Origin: Austwickia sp. TVS 96-490-7B
GTDB taxonomy: Bacteria; Actinomycetota; Actinomycetes; Actinomycetales; Dermatophilaceae
Reading direction: 5' to 3'
DNA length: 64,000 bases
Assembly (NCBI RefSeq): GCF_019331795.1
Contig: NZ_JAHPZL010000003.1
Coordinates: 212,367 to 276,366, forward strand
The notes under the pieces were generated by a model. The model saw nothing but the letters and a program-made list of their open reading frames with translations, was not told the DNA's origin and searched no databases. Positions 17,475 to 25,997 of the stretch are shown here, piece by piece (position 1 is the first letter of the stretch; each line of letters opens with the position of its first letter). A program made the position numbers and the translations under genes.

Positions 17475-18008
17475 ATGAGCACGTCCTCGGCCGATCTGGC
17501 CACCGCAATGATTCGGATGCGACACGATCTCAAAGCGGACTTTGCTCGCAATCCGCGGGTGGGGCAACGCCTCACCTTGATCATCTGGCGAGCGGGTAAT
17601 GCCTTAGCCGACCGCCGGGATCCGATGTCGCTCCTGCTGCGGTGCGCGCAACGGGCAGCGGTCGCGGTGTGGTTCCACGGGATCCTCGGTGCGGAGATCC
17701 CCACGACAGTCCCCATCGGTCCCGGCCTGTGGCTGCCTCATTCAGCTCGAAATTGCATGATCCACCCGAGCGTCGTCATCGGCGCTGGCTGCACTCTCTA
17801 CCACGACGTCACGATCGGCCTTGTCGGTGACCAGGGCAGCGCCGCCCAGATCGGTGACCAGGTCTATCTGGCGCCGGGCAGCAAGGTCGTCGGCCCTCTC
17901 CACCTCGCCGACGGCACCAAAGTCGGCGCCAACGCTGTCCTGCTGACCAACACCCTCCCGCACACCACGTACGTCGGTGTCCCCGCCCGCCCAGTAGGCG
18001 AGCGCTGA
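17475..18008 (+). CDS. Serine acetyltransferase-like hexapeptide acyltransferase (copy 1)
   Basis: 177 residues with left-handed beta-helix hexapeptide repeats: GAEIPTTVPIGPGLWLPH, MIHPSVVIGAGCTLYHDVTIG, ADGTKVGANAVLLTNT and the end motif TYVGVPARPVG. This is the CysE-like family, but in polysaccharide loci such proteins usually O-acetylate sugars using acetyl-CoA. ATG 17475 has AAGGAG about 9 bases upstream. It opens the exopolysaccharide locus and is followed by the Wzz-like gene 28 bases later. It is related to the protein at 29278-29865 at the other end of the locus. Confidence 0.85.
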   Translation: MSTSSADLATAMIRMRHDLKADFARNPRVGQRLTLIIWRAGNALADRRDPMSLLLRCAQRAAVAVWFHGILGAEIPTTVPIGPGLWLPHSARNCMIHPSVVIGAGCTLYHDVTIGLVGDQGSAAQIGDQVYLAPGSKVVGPLHLADGTKVGANAVLLTNTLPHTTYVGVPARPVGER

Positions 18009-18036
18009 TCCTCCACCCCGGACGATGAGGAGTCTT

Positions 18037-18867
18037 GTGTCCACCACCACTGCCGCCCAGCGGTCGACCGCTCTGCAGTCTCTTCGCCATCACGGGGTCT
18101 TGGCTGTCCTAGTGACCGTGTTGTCGACCGTTGTCGGCACCGGTGTCGCCGTGACACGCCCGGATGTGTATACCGGGGAAACTCGGCTGGCCATCGGGAA
18201 AGGCGAAATGAGTGCCTTGAACATTCCTGGTTATCCGTCGGCGGCCAAAGAGATGGCGTCCAATTACTCACGGTGGGTCACCGATCAGGGTGTGTCTGGG
18301 TTACGGCCGCCTGCCGGGGTGTCCTCCTTGGTGGCCTCGCCGATCCCGGACTCGTCCATCATTCGGATTGAGGCGAAGGCGGATTCTGCTGAGACTGCTG
18401 TCAAGGCCAGTCAACAGGCGGCAGATGCGTTAGTGGCTGAGGTCGCGAAAGGTCGGCGGGAGAATGACCCGAAGGAGATCTTGAAGGAGATCGTGGCTCA
18501 TGCTCCTGAGTTGTCGAAGGTCAATGCTGGCGCGGCTGGCACCTTGGCTAAGTACAACCGTGATTTGGGAGAGGGTAAATCTGATCAGGTGATTGCCGCT
18601 GATCTGGAGGCTTATGCCAAGGTCGATACGGAACGGGCTCGGTTGCAAGTAGAGCAGGACGCCCGGTTGGAGCGATATCGACGATTGGTGTCGACGTCGT
18701 CCACCGAAGCAGACCTCCGGACTATCGGTCAAGGTGCCCGGCTGGTGGGTGACAATCGGGCCAGCAGGCTGCAGCGGGGCGCACTGATCGGAGTGGCCGG
18801 CGGCATGGTGATCTCGTTATGCCTGGCGGTATACCTGGATCGGCGTCGTCGACGCGAGCGCGGATGA
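18037..18867 (+). CDS. Wzz-like polysaccharide chain-length/co-polymerase protein
   Basis: 276 residues from GTG 18037, chosen for ATGAGGAG 4 bases before it; ATG 18025 is the alternative. Topology: a membrane segment near residues 24-43 (VLAVLVTVLSTVVGTGVAV), a large extracellular helical region, and a second membrane segment near the C-terminus (GALIGVAGGMVISLCLAVYL) followed by RRRRR. This fits a polysaccharide co-polymerase without a fused tyrosine kinase. Its stop overlaps the polymerase ATG (ATGA). The function is inferred from topology and position; the characteristic proline-rich motif is weak. Confidence 0.6.
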   Translation: MSTTTAAQRSTALQSLRHHGVLAVLVTVLSTVVGTGVAVTRPDVYTGETRLAIGKGEMSALNIPGYPSAAKEMASNYSRWVTDQGVSGLRPPAGVSSLVASPIPDSSIIRIEAKADSAETAVKASQQAADALVAEVAKGRRENDPKEILKEIVAHAPELSKVNAGAAGTLAKYNRDLGEGKSDQVIAADLEAYAKVDTERARLQVEQDARLERYRRLVSTSSTEADLRTIGQGARLVGDNRASRLQRGALIGVAGGMVISLCLAVYLDRRRRRERG

Positions 18868-20198
18868 ATGCCGTGACTACTGCCCCGGTGGAGCAGGGGG
18901 TTGAGATGCCTCGCGGCCGGGATGAGCCGCCAGTTCCGGTGCATCTGTGGTGTTTTCTGGCGGCGGTCGTCGCTTTGCTGGTCAATAAGAACAGTCAATA
19001 TTTGCATCTTCCCATCAGCCCAGACCGACTGCTGTTTCCGGTGGCAATTTTGCTGCTTTTTCTGGATGCAAATCGACCTCGACTTCGATGGAGCGGCGTC
19101 CATACATTGATGGTTGTACTGGTCTTATGGACTGTGGGTTCAATGGCGTGGCACGGCAATCTCATGGACAATGTGAGTCTCTTTGCGCTGTCCGATCGAA
19201 TGACGATGCCGCTGGTGTTGTTTGTGGTCGCGCCGTTATTTTTTGACACTCCGGGCCGTCGGGATCTGCTGCTCAAAACGGTCACCCTCATCGGCGTCTA
19301 TCTTGGGATTGAGGGGATAGTGGAGATGTTGGCTCCGGCGTGGGCCTTTCCGCCGTACGTGGCTGACCCATCGGTGGGGACGATGTACGGTCGGGCACGC
19401 GGCCCGTTCCTCGCTGCGGATGCGATGGGTTTGTCCTGCACGATCTGTGCTTTTGCTGCGGTGACGTTGTTGGTACGCCGACCGCATCTGTGGTGGCGGG
19501 TGGCTGCGATGGTGACGGTGGTCACGGGGACTGCTAGCACCGCGTTGTCGTTGACCCGGGCGACGTGGTTTGGTGCCGGCGCGGGGTTGCTGGTGGGCGC
19601 TCTGCTCGCTCCGAGGTTGCGCACTGCGATTCCGGTGGTGGCTGGGGCTCTTGCCGCTGGTGCGGTGGCGGTCTCGGTCGCGCTGCCGGAATTGACTGAG
19701 CGATTTGCGAGCAGATGGGGGGAGGTGGGGGCGGTCAACGACCGTCTGGGCTCCAACGATGCGGCGCTGTCGTTGCTGCAAGACCTGCCATGGACGGGGA
19801 TCGGCTGGCAGCGGTTCTTCCCCTACGGCTCCGAGTGGTTCCGGTTGTCCGATGCCTATCCGATGAACAACGTGGTCGTCGAGATCCACAACGTGCTTCT
19901 AGCTCGCGCGGTGGAGTTGGGTGTCCCTGCGGCGGCGGTGCTGCTGTGCATTTGGGCGTGGGGGCCGGGACGGGTGGTGTTTTTGCGGCTACACGGCGAC
20001 CTGGCGGCATGGCGGATCTTGGCGCTCGCCGTGTTCACCGCGTGGGTGGTCACGGGGATGGCGAACCCGATGGCGGTGCCTTTCCCCAACTTCCTGGCGT
20101 GGTTGATCGCTGGTGTCCCTACGGCGAGTTGGGCCGTGTCGCCCCGAGACGACCAGTCGATCACTGACGGGGAGGCCGACCCCAGTCTTCCTGGATGA
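18864..20198 (+). CDS. O-antigen polymerase/ligase family membrane protein (Wzy-like)
   Basis: 444 residues, about 10-12 membrane segments. The large extracellular loop holds WTGIGWQRFFPYGSEWF and NNVVVEIHNVLLARAVELG, which resemble the Wzy_C/O-antigen ligase domain, and SLTRATWFGAGAGLLVG precedes it. It would polymerise lipid-linked repeat units outside the membrane. The ATG overlaps the Wzz-like stop (ATGA), so the two are translationally coupled. Its 3' end overlaps the convergent exported-protein gene by 38 bases. Confidence 0.8.
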   Translation: MNAVTTAPVEQGVEMPRGRDEPPVPVHLWCFLAAVVALLVNKNSQYLHLPISPDRLLFPVAILLLFLDANRPRLRWSGVHTLMVVLVLWTVGSMAWHGNLMDNVSLFALSDRMTMPLVLFVVAPLFFDTPGRRDLLLKTVTLIGVYLGIEGIVEMLAPAWAFPPYVADPSVGTMYGRARGPFLAADAMGLSCTICAFAAVTLLVRRPHLWWRVAAMVTVVTGTASTALSLTRATWFGAGAGLLVGALLAPRLRTAIPVVAGALAAGAVAVSVALPELTERFASRWGEVGAVNDRLGSNDAALSLLQDLPWTGIGWQRFFPYGSEWFRLSDAYPMNNVVVEIHNVLLARAVELGVPAAAVLLCIWAWGPGRVVFLRLHGDLAAWRILALAVFTAWVVTGMANPMAVPFPNFLAWLIAGVPTASWAVSPRDDQSITDGEADPSLPG

Positions 20199-21333
20199 CT
20201 TGGATGCGATCCCACGGGAAGCCTTTGAGTTCAGAGGATTGCGCGGTGGAGCCGCGAAGGGTCGGCCACGGGTTCGTTCCGGTCCGTTTGGCCCATCGGT
20301 CTCCGGATTCGGCGATGACCGCCACCGCGCCTCCTTTGTCGGTGACGATGAATCCGTAGCGTTGGGCGGCTTTGGCGACCGCGTGACCGATCGGTGACAG
20401 TGACAGCGCATCGACGTCAAGGGCGGGGTCGAGTCGAAGTCGGGTGCCTTCCTTGATGGCGTCGGGGCGGGTGCTGTAGCCGTCATCCCGGTTGGCTGGG
20501 TAACTGTGCCCCAGAGCTGCCTCGATCACGGTCAGCCCCATCGCGTGCTCGATGCGCCCGCGCCGGACATCTTCAAGGGTCACCATCAGCCCGCTGACTG
20601 CTAAACCTGACGCACTCACCCCGTACGGCGCCTCGAACTGTCCCGACGCCGAGGACACCTTGGTGATCAGCCCGCCCCAACACGCCTGCCAGGTGGCGTC
20701 GTCGCGGCGAGAAGCCACCCAGAATTCCCACAGACGGTCTGTTGCAGGGTCGTAGACCGCCAAGTGATGGTCTGAACCTGCTGCGGCGACCGCGTCTGCG
20801 GGGATGGGGACATGGGCAAAAATCGCCGGTCCGCTGAAGAGCGCTGACGGGGTTTGTCCCTTGTTTTGGCAGTTGGTGAACGTGACATCGTGTGGCTGGG
20901 TGCCCTCGGTGGCGACTGCATAGCCGGCGGCGTACTTCCCGGTGTTGAAGGGGGCAATCCCACCCCAGTTCTCTTCGACAGATTTCACCAGGCGGGCCGT
21001 GATGTCGGCTGATCGGGGATGCGTCGGCGCGTGGGACACGTCTGCGGTGAAAACCGAGCGGGCTCCGAAGGTGGGATAGGGGCCAAAATCCTTCGGAAGC
21101 ACACCGGTCGACCCGGAAACCGGCGCTGACGTCGCTTCCGGTGGGGTGACAGCCTGCTCTGGAGGATGGTGCCGATCCCACCAGACCACCGTCGACGCGC
21201 CAATCAGCGCGAGCGTGGCGATGCCAGCGAGGATCAGATGGCGCCTGCGGGTCGCTGCCGCCCTCCTGCGCTGCACTGCATCGGCGTCATCAGCGGCGCC
21301 CACTGCTGGCGACACCGTGGGTTCAGCCTTCAT
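20161..21333 (-). CDS. Membrane-anchored exported protein of unknown function, paralogue A
   Basis: 390 residues from ATG 21333, with GGAGGCCGAGG just upstream; the ATG overlaps the flippase stop (ATGA). Cytoplasmic N-terminus, one membrane segment (about 32-52), a Pro/Ser-rich linker to about 100, then the family domain (about 98-385). Landmarks: ENWGGIAPFN (121-130), NCQNK (154-158), VPIPADAVAAAGSD, LWEFW (201-205), WQACWGG (215-221), YGVSASGLAVSG, RGRIEHAMGL, EGTRLRLDPALD, YGFIVTDKGGAVAVI, TGTNPWPTL and FPWDRIQV. Two Cys (154, 218) are shared by all three paralogues and could form a disulfide. I recall related uncharacterised secreted proteins in other actinobacteria but know no assigned function. 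Confidence 0.75.
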   Translation of the reverse strand: MKAEPTVSPAVGAADDADAVQRRRAAATRRRHLILAGIATLALIGASTVVWWDRHHPPEQAVTPPEATSAPVSGSTGVLPKDFGPYPTFGARSVFTADVSHAPTHPRSADITARLVKSVEENWGGIAPFNTGKYAAGYAVATEGTQPHDVTFTNCQNKGQTPSALFSGPAIFAHVPIPADAVAAAGSDHHLAVYDPATDRLWEFWVASRRDDATWQACWGGLITKVSSASGQFEAPYGVSASGLAVSGLMVTLEDVRRGRIEHAMGLTVIEAALGHSYPANRDDGYSTRPDAIKEGTRLRLDPALDVDALSLSPIGHAVAKAAQRYGFIVTDKGGAVAVIAESGDRWAKRTGTNPWPTLRGSTAQSSELKGFPWDRIQVIQEDWGRPPRQ

Positions 21334-22889
21334 CCTCGGCCTCCTTTGACACGGATCACGGACAGGGCTTGTCGCAACCCCACCGTCACGGAGAGGTAGA
21401 TCAGGAGCACCGGAGCCGCGGCCAGCCCGCAGAGGACAATCCCCAGCCCTCCTCGGGGCAGGTAGTGCTGTCCGATCAGCCAGCTCATGGCACCGACCGC
21501 AAGGAAACTGCCCACCGCGCTGACCACGCTGGCCACCCAAGGAATACTGCACAGCGGGGAGGGCACCTGGACCGGGAGTTTGCGGTTCACGCTCATGCGA
21601 TAACAGAACGCGGCGAATTGCGCGACGACCGTTGCCCAGGCCACGCCCATCGCGCCGTAGTGAGGGGCCAACAGCAAGGATCCACTCAGCACGAGCACGG
21701 TCGTGATGAGACCCGCTCGCATTTCAAACTCCGGGCAGTGCATCAGCATCGCCCATTGGTTTTGCAGCTCCGGCAGCAGCTTGAAAAGGTGGGCGAGCAG
21801 CAAGGTGGCGGTGACCAGTCCAGCAGTGTGACCGGGAAGAGGAAGCCACACGTTCACCCCGAAGTACGCCGCCGGAGCGCCGACGGCCACCCACCCACAG
21901 ATCAACACCACCCAGATCCGTTGCACCCGGGAAAACATCGGCACCGTCGCGTCGGCACCGTCACGTCCGATCGCTCTGCCAGTGACCGACTGAATCGGGG
22001 AAATCGCATTCAGCGGAATGACTCTCAGCTGTTGAGCGAAGGTGCTGCCCGGGCCGAAAACGGGGACATCGGCGGGGGCCACCCGAGCCACGATCAAGGT
22101 GACCGCTTCAAGGCCCACCAGGTTGAGCAGGCCAGAGACCTGCACCTTCCACGCGAAACTAAAAAATTCAGCCAGCTCCCGTCTGGAAACGAAGCCCAGA
22201 CCGTCCGCGCTCAGCATCGGCATCGCGGCGGGGACCAGGGTGACGGTGGCAAACACCTGCTGCACAATGAAGACGTACGCGACACCGCGCAATCCCATCC
22301 CGTGCGTCAGGGTTGACCACATCCCCACGGCATAGATCACATAGCCAAGAAGCATCGTGCCGCAGGTGAGCGCATATTTCTGGTAGGCGTTGAGGACCGA
22401 AAAGAAGAGGCTCCTAGCCAGGGCAAGGCCGACGATCACTGTCAAGACTCGCAACAGAAAAACCGTATCCTCTGCCAGATCAGGGGGCGCATGGAAAAAC
22501 GCCACTAGCTGGTCAGCAAAAATAAAAGCCAAACCCATCACAAACGTGGTGAAAACAGCCACGCAACACATCAGGGTCACGACGAGACGGGTCGTAGCGA
22601 CTTTGTCTCCTTGCCCCGCAAACACCGCAAAGTATCGCGAGGCACTACGACTAATGCCCCCGTCGAACTGCGCCAGGAACTGAGTCAGGGTGCTAGTCAC
22701 CAAAAACAAGCCGTAGGCCACCAAGCCCAGATGTGAGATGACAAACGGCGTTAACGCCAAGTTCACGATCAACGGCGCCAGCTGAGCCAAGAGCTGCCAA
22801 CTCGCTCCTTGCAGCAGCACACGACCGAGATGAGTCGGCGGCTCAGGGGGGTGCTCAACCTTGCTCTTTTCAGGCATGGATCGGGTCAT
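21330..22889 (-). CDS. Wzx/MATE-like polysaccharide flippase
   Basis: 519 residues from ATG 22889 (AAGGAG 5 bases upstream). About 12-14 membrane segments; the first copy of the fold begins GASWQLLAQLAPLIVNLALT. FVISHLGLVAYGLFLVTST and LAQFDGGISRSASRYFA resemble the polysaccharide-biosynthesis/RfbX family, which flips undecaprenyl-linked repeat units across the membrane. It is divergent from the WcaF-like gene, with a 291-base region between that probably contains both promoters, and is coupled to paralogue A. Confidence 0.82.
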   Translation of the reverse strand: MTRSMPEKSKVEHPPEPPTHLGRVLLQGASWQLLAQLAPLIVNLALTPFVISHLGLVAYGLFLVTSTLTQFLAQFDGGISRSASRYFAVFAGQGDKVATTRLVVTLMCCVAVFTTFVMGLAFIFADQLVAFFHAPPDLAEDTVFLLRVLTVIVGLALARSLFFSVLNAYQKYALTCGTMLLGYVIYAVGMWSTLTHGMGLRGVAYVFIVQQVFATVTLVPAAMPMLSADGLGFVSRRELAEFFSFAWKVQVSGLLNLVGLEAVTLIVARVAPADVPVFGPGSTFAQQLRVIPLNAISPIQSVTGRAIGRDGADATVPMFSRVQRIWVVLICGWVAVGAPAAYFGVNVWLPLPGHTAGLVTATLLLAHLFKLLPELQNQWAMLMHCPEFEMRAGLITTVLVLSGSLLLAPHYGAMGVAWATVVAQFAAFCYRMSVNRKLPVQVPSPLCSIPWVASVVSAVGSFLAVGAMSWLIGQHYLPRGGLGIVLCGLAAAPVLLIYLSVTVGLRQALSVIRVKGGRG

Positions 22890-23180
22890 GACGCTCCTTG
22901 ATGCCGTGGCGGCGACATGATTTCCCCACCGCCGCATCGTTGCATAAAAACTCACCCTGCCGGGAGTCACGAGCAACCACCCGAAATCAGACATTCGTCC
23001 ATAACGATTGTCCGACAGTTTTGCGCAGCCCTGCCCCGATCTGCCACCCGGAAACAGCCCCACACCATTCATCTCTCACGATAATGGGAACGCCTCCTTG
23101 GGTGCGCTGAGTCAGGCACCGCCCCAAGGGACTCGACCACCGACATCCGAACAAACCCACCCATCGACGAAAGGGTCAGG

Positions 23181-23798
23181 ATGCCCCGCCACCTCTTGTC
23201 CCGCTTGACCCGCAGCTCGTCGTACGTTGCTTATTACCTGGTCGCTTCGCATCTCCCCCGCACCTATGCACCCGGGGGTGCGATCTCTCGAACTATCCGT
23301 GCCGCACTGGTCCGCCGCATGGTGGACCAAGCCGGAAACGACATCACTGTCGAAAGTGGCGCCCATTTCGGGTCCGGGAAGGGCATCGTCATCGGTGACC
23401 GCTCCGGCCTTGGGGTCCGAGCGGAAATCCTCGGTCCGCTCGTCCTGGGCACCGACGTCATGATGGGCCCAGGCTGCACCTTTATCAGCACCAACCACCG
23501 TTTCGACGACCCAGACCGACCGATGAACTCCCAAGGAGGATTGGACGACATCCGTCCGGTCGTAGTGGAGGACGACGTCTGGCTAGGCGCCAATGTCACC
23601 GTCACCGCAGGGGTACGGATCGGCACCGGGTCGGTGATCGCTGCCGGAGCCGTCGTCACCCGGGATATCCCGCCATTCAGCATCGCCGCAGGAGTTCCAG
23701 CGCGAGTGCTGCGCAGTCGGCGCCCCGATCCTGCCGTGATGTCCCCACCGCTGAGTGACGCCGCCCCGGCAGCCGCTGGATCCCTGGAGATGTCGTGA
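23181..23798 (+). CDS. WcaF/NodL-type O-acetyltransferase
   Basis: 205 residues with hexapeptide-repeat architecture. VESGAHFGSGKGIVIGDRSG, MMGPGCTFISTNHRFDD (catalytic His in the TNHRF loop), VVEDDVWLGANVTVTAGVRI, GAVVTRDIPPFSIAAGVPAR. The family moves acetyl from acetyl-CoA to sugars of surface polysaccharides. GAAAGGGTCAGG precedes the ATG. Its stop overlaps the GTG of the next gene (GTGA), so 23181-25968 forms one transcription unit with two glycosyltransferases. Confidence 0.88.
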   Translation: MPRHLLSRLTRSSSYVAYYLVASHLPRTYAPGGAISRTIRAALVRRMVDQAGNDITVESGAHFGSGKGIVIGDRSGLGVRAEILGPLVLGTDVMMGPGCTFISTNHRFDDPDRPMNSQGGLDDIRPVVVEDDVWLGANVTVTAGVRIGTGSVIAAGAVVTRDIPPFSIAAGVPARVLRSRRPDPAVMSPPLSDAAPAAAGSLEMS

Positions 23799-24724
23799 CC
23801 TCCACCCAGGAATACGCCGCTGCCGTCATCATCCCCGCCCATAACGAAGCTGGAGTGATCGACCGCTGTCTCGACGCCGTAGATCGCGCCCGCAATGGCT
23901 GTGACGTGCAGATCGTGGTGGTCGCTAACGGCTGCAGCGATGACACCGCCCACCGGGCACGCCGTCATCCCGGTGTCCAGGTCGTCGACATCGAGACCGG
24001 GTCCAAGTCGTTGGCTTTGACTGTCGGCGACCGGACAGCGAGCGCTTTTCCGCGGATTTATGTGGACGCGGATGTGGTGGTGGACGAGCAGGCGTTGACA
24101 GGCCTGATCACGGCGTTGAATGTCGAGGAGCCTCTAGCTGGCACGCCGCGCCCGTTCTTCGACGTGGCAGGATCGTCGGCGGCGGTGCGGGCCTATTACC
24201 GGGTTTTCACGCGGCTGCCCTACGTCCGCGAGGGTCTCATCGGTGGCGGGGTATATGGGATGTCCCGTGCCGGGCGGGCCAGGTTTGGGGATTTCCCTGA
24301 CCATCTGGGGGACGATTTGTTTGTCCAACGGATGTTTGCGCCGCAGGAGCGGGTGGTGACGGCGGGGTCGTTCCGGGTATTGGTGCCGCGCACCGTGTCC
24401 AGTCTGGTCAAGGTCCGCACTCGGGTGGCTCGAGGTAATGCCCAGATCGCAGAGGATCCCACGCTGGCTAGCTATGCCACGAATGTGGAGGGGGTCACGT
24501 TCGCGGCGACAACTGGTGGCACGGTCCGGGCTTTGGCGACGCTGCTTCGTCACGAACCGGCCCGATGTGCTGATGCTGTGGTGTATGTCGCGGTGACGCT
24601 CATCGCTCGGCGTCGGGCTCGGCGTACGACCGCTGAGGCCACCATGTGGGAACGAGACGTCTCGACTCGGGTGCCAAACGGGGCTGTTGATGCCTCAGGT
24701 GCGGTATCGACCGAGGTGCGTTGA
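23795..24724 (+). CDS. Family 2 glycosyltransferase
   Basis: 309 residues; GTG start coupled to the acetyltransferase by a GTGA overlap. Motifs: AAVIIPAHNEAGVIDRCLDA, IVVVANGCSDDTA, the acidic YVDADVVVDEQALTGL site, and GGGVYGMSRAGRARFGDFP. The C-terminal part is not clearly membrane-spanning. Adds one sugar of the repeat unit, presumably in the cytoplasm on a lipid carrier. Confidence 0.85.
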   Translation: MTSTQEYAAAVIIPAHNEAGVIDRCLDAVDRARNGCDVQIVVVANGCSDDTAHRARRHPGVQVVDIETGSKSLALTVGDRTASAFPRIYVDADVVVDEQALTGLITALNVEEPLAGTPRPFFDVAGSSAAVRAYYRVFTRLPYVREGLIGGGVYGMSRAGRARFGDFPDHLGDDLFVQRMFAPQERVVTAGSFRVLVPRTVSSLVKVRTRVARGNAQIAEDPTLASYATNVEGVTFAATTGGTVRALATLLRHEPARCADAVVYVAVTLIARRRARRTTAEATMWERDVSTRVPNGAVDASGAVSTEVR

Positions 24725-25968
24725 TGCCGGCCATTCGACGCATCGCCTACCTGAACAGTCAGTACCCCGCGATTTCGCACACCTTCATCGAACGAGAAGT
24801 GACCGCGCTGCGGGACCAGGGGTGGCAGATTGACACCTTCAGTGTCAGACCGTGCCCGCCGCAGCAGGCGATTTCAGCGGCAATGCGCGCCGAACTGTCC
24901 AGTACGGCGGTGCTGTTAGCGGACAAAGCGGTGTTGGCTCGAGCCGTCGCTGAGATGGCTGCCCACCACCCGGATGTGCTGTCTTGGGCTGCAGGCCAGG
25001 CAGCACGGGTTGGGGATCGGACTGTGCGCGCCAAAATCTGGCAAGGGTTCTATCTGGCCGAAGCGGTGCTGCTGCATCAATGGATGCGCGAACGAGGGTT
25101 ACGTCATGTCCACGCGCACATGGCGAATGTGTCTGCCGACGTCGTGCGTTTGGCCACCATGATGGGCGAGCGGATCGACGGTCCAGGGTCGTGGTCGTGG
25201 TCGCTAACTGTGCACGGGTATGCCGAGTTCCAGTACGTCGACCAGTGGGATATCCCTGCGAAGGTGCGCCAGGCGCGGGGGGTTGCCGCCATCAGCGATT
25301 TCACCCGCAGTCAACTGATGAGGCTGGTCGGTCCTGAGCAGTGGGACAAGATCGAGGTGGTGCGGATGGCCGTTGATCCAGACCGGTTTGCTCCGCCGCC
25401 TGCGGCCCGCAACCACGACGGGCCAGTGCGGCTGATCACTGTGGGACGACTCGTCCCGTTGAAAGGCTTCCCCATCCTCGTCGAGGCCGTGTCCCTCTTG
25501 CAGAGCCGCGGGATTGCGGTGCAGGTGCGGATCATCGGGGACGGCGAAGAACGCGCTGACCTGCAGCATCGGATCGATCAGGCGGGGTTGCAGGGGCTGG
25601 TGGAGTTGGTCGGGCCCGTCGGGCAAGACGATCTCCCGGCGCACTATCACTGGGCTGACGTTTTCGTCCTGCCGTCCTTCATCGAAGGCTTACCAGTGGT
25701 GTTGATGGAAGCGATGGCCACGGAGCTGCCAGCGGTGGCATCTGGGATCACCGGCATCCCCGAGCTAGTCGTCGACCAGGTCAACGGCCTTTTGGTCCGC
25801 CCTGGCCGAGCTGACCAGTTGGCCGATGCGATCGCCCAACTCGCTGCCGATCAGAGCCTTCGGACCCGGATGGGTCAGGCGGGACGCCGAAGCATCCTGG
25901 CTGAGTTCACCCCAAGGACCACCGGCCCGGCCATGACCGCCTTCCTAGACCGGGTGATTCCGGGGTGA
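24724..25968 (+). CDS. Family 4 glycosyltransferase
   Basis: 414 residues with the GT-B fold: N-terminal NSQYPAISHTFIEREVTALR, central VGRLVPLKGFPILVEAV, and C-terminal donor-site WADVFVLPSFIEGLPVVLMEAMATELP with the retaining EGLP..LMEAMA signature. The start is ATG 24724, sharing its A with the preceding TGA; an in-frame TTG at 24721 is less likely. Last gene of the 23181-25968 unit, ended by the hairpin at 25961-25990. Confidence 0.9.
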   Translation: MPAIRRIAYLNSQYPAISHTFIEREVTALRDQGWQIDTFSVRPCPPQQAISAAMRAELSSTAVLLADKAVLARAVAEMAAHHPDVLSWAAGQAARVGDRTVRAKIWQGFYLAEAVLLHQWMRERGLRHVHAHMANVSADVVRLATMMGERIDGPGSWSWSLTVHGYAEFQYVDQWDIPAKVRQARGVAAISDFTRSQLMRLVGPEQWDKIEVVRMAVDPDRFAPPPAARNHDGPVRLITVGRLVPLKGFPILVEAVSLLQSRGIAVQVRIIGDGEERADLQHRIDQAGLQGLVELVGPVGQDDLPAHYHWADVFVLPSFIEGLPVVLMEAMATELPAVASGITGIPELVVDQVNGLLVRPGRADQLADAIAQLAADQSLRTRMGQAGRRSILAEFTPRTTGPAMTAFLDRVIPG

Positions 25969-25990
25969 CACCGCAAGGGGTGTCACCCCG
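25961..25990 (+). terminator. 12-bp hairpin between convergent genes
   Basis: CGGGGTGACACC (25961-25972) pairs perfectly with GGTGTCACCCCG (25979-25990) around a 6-base loop. It overlaps the glycosyltransferase stop codon and lies 7 bases before the end of the convergent paralogue B gene, so it can serve both directions. There is no T-tract, as is common in high-GC actinobacteria. Confidence 0.75.
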
Positions 25991-25997
25991 GTGGGGG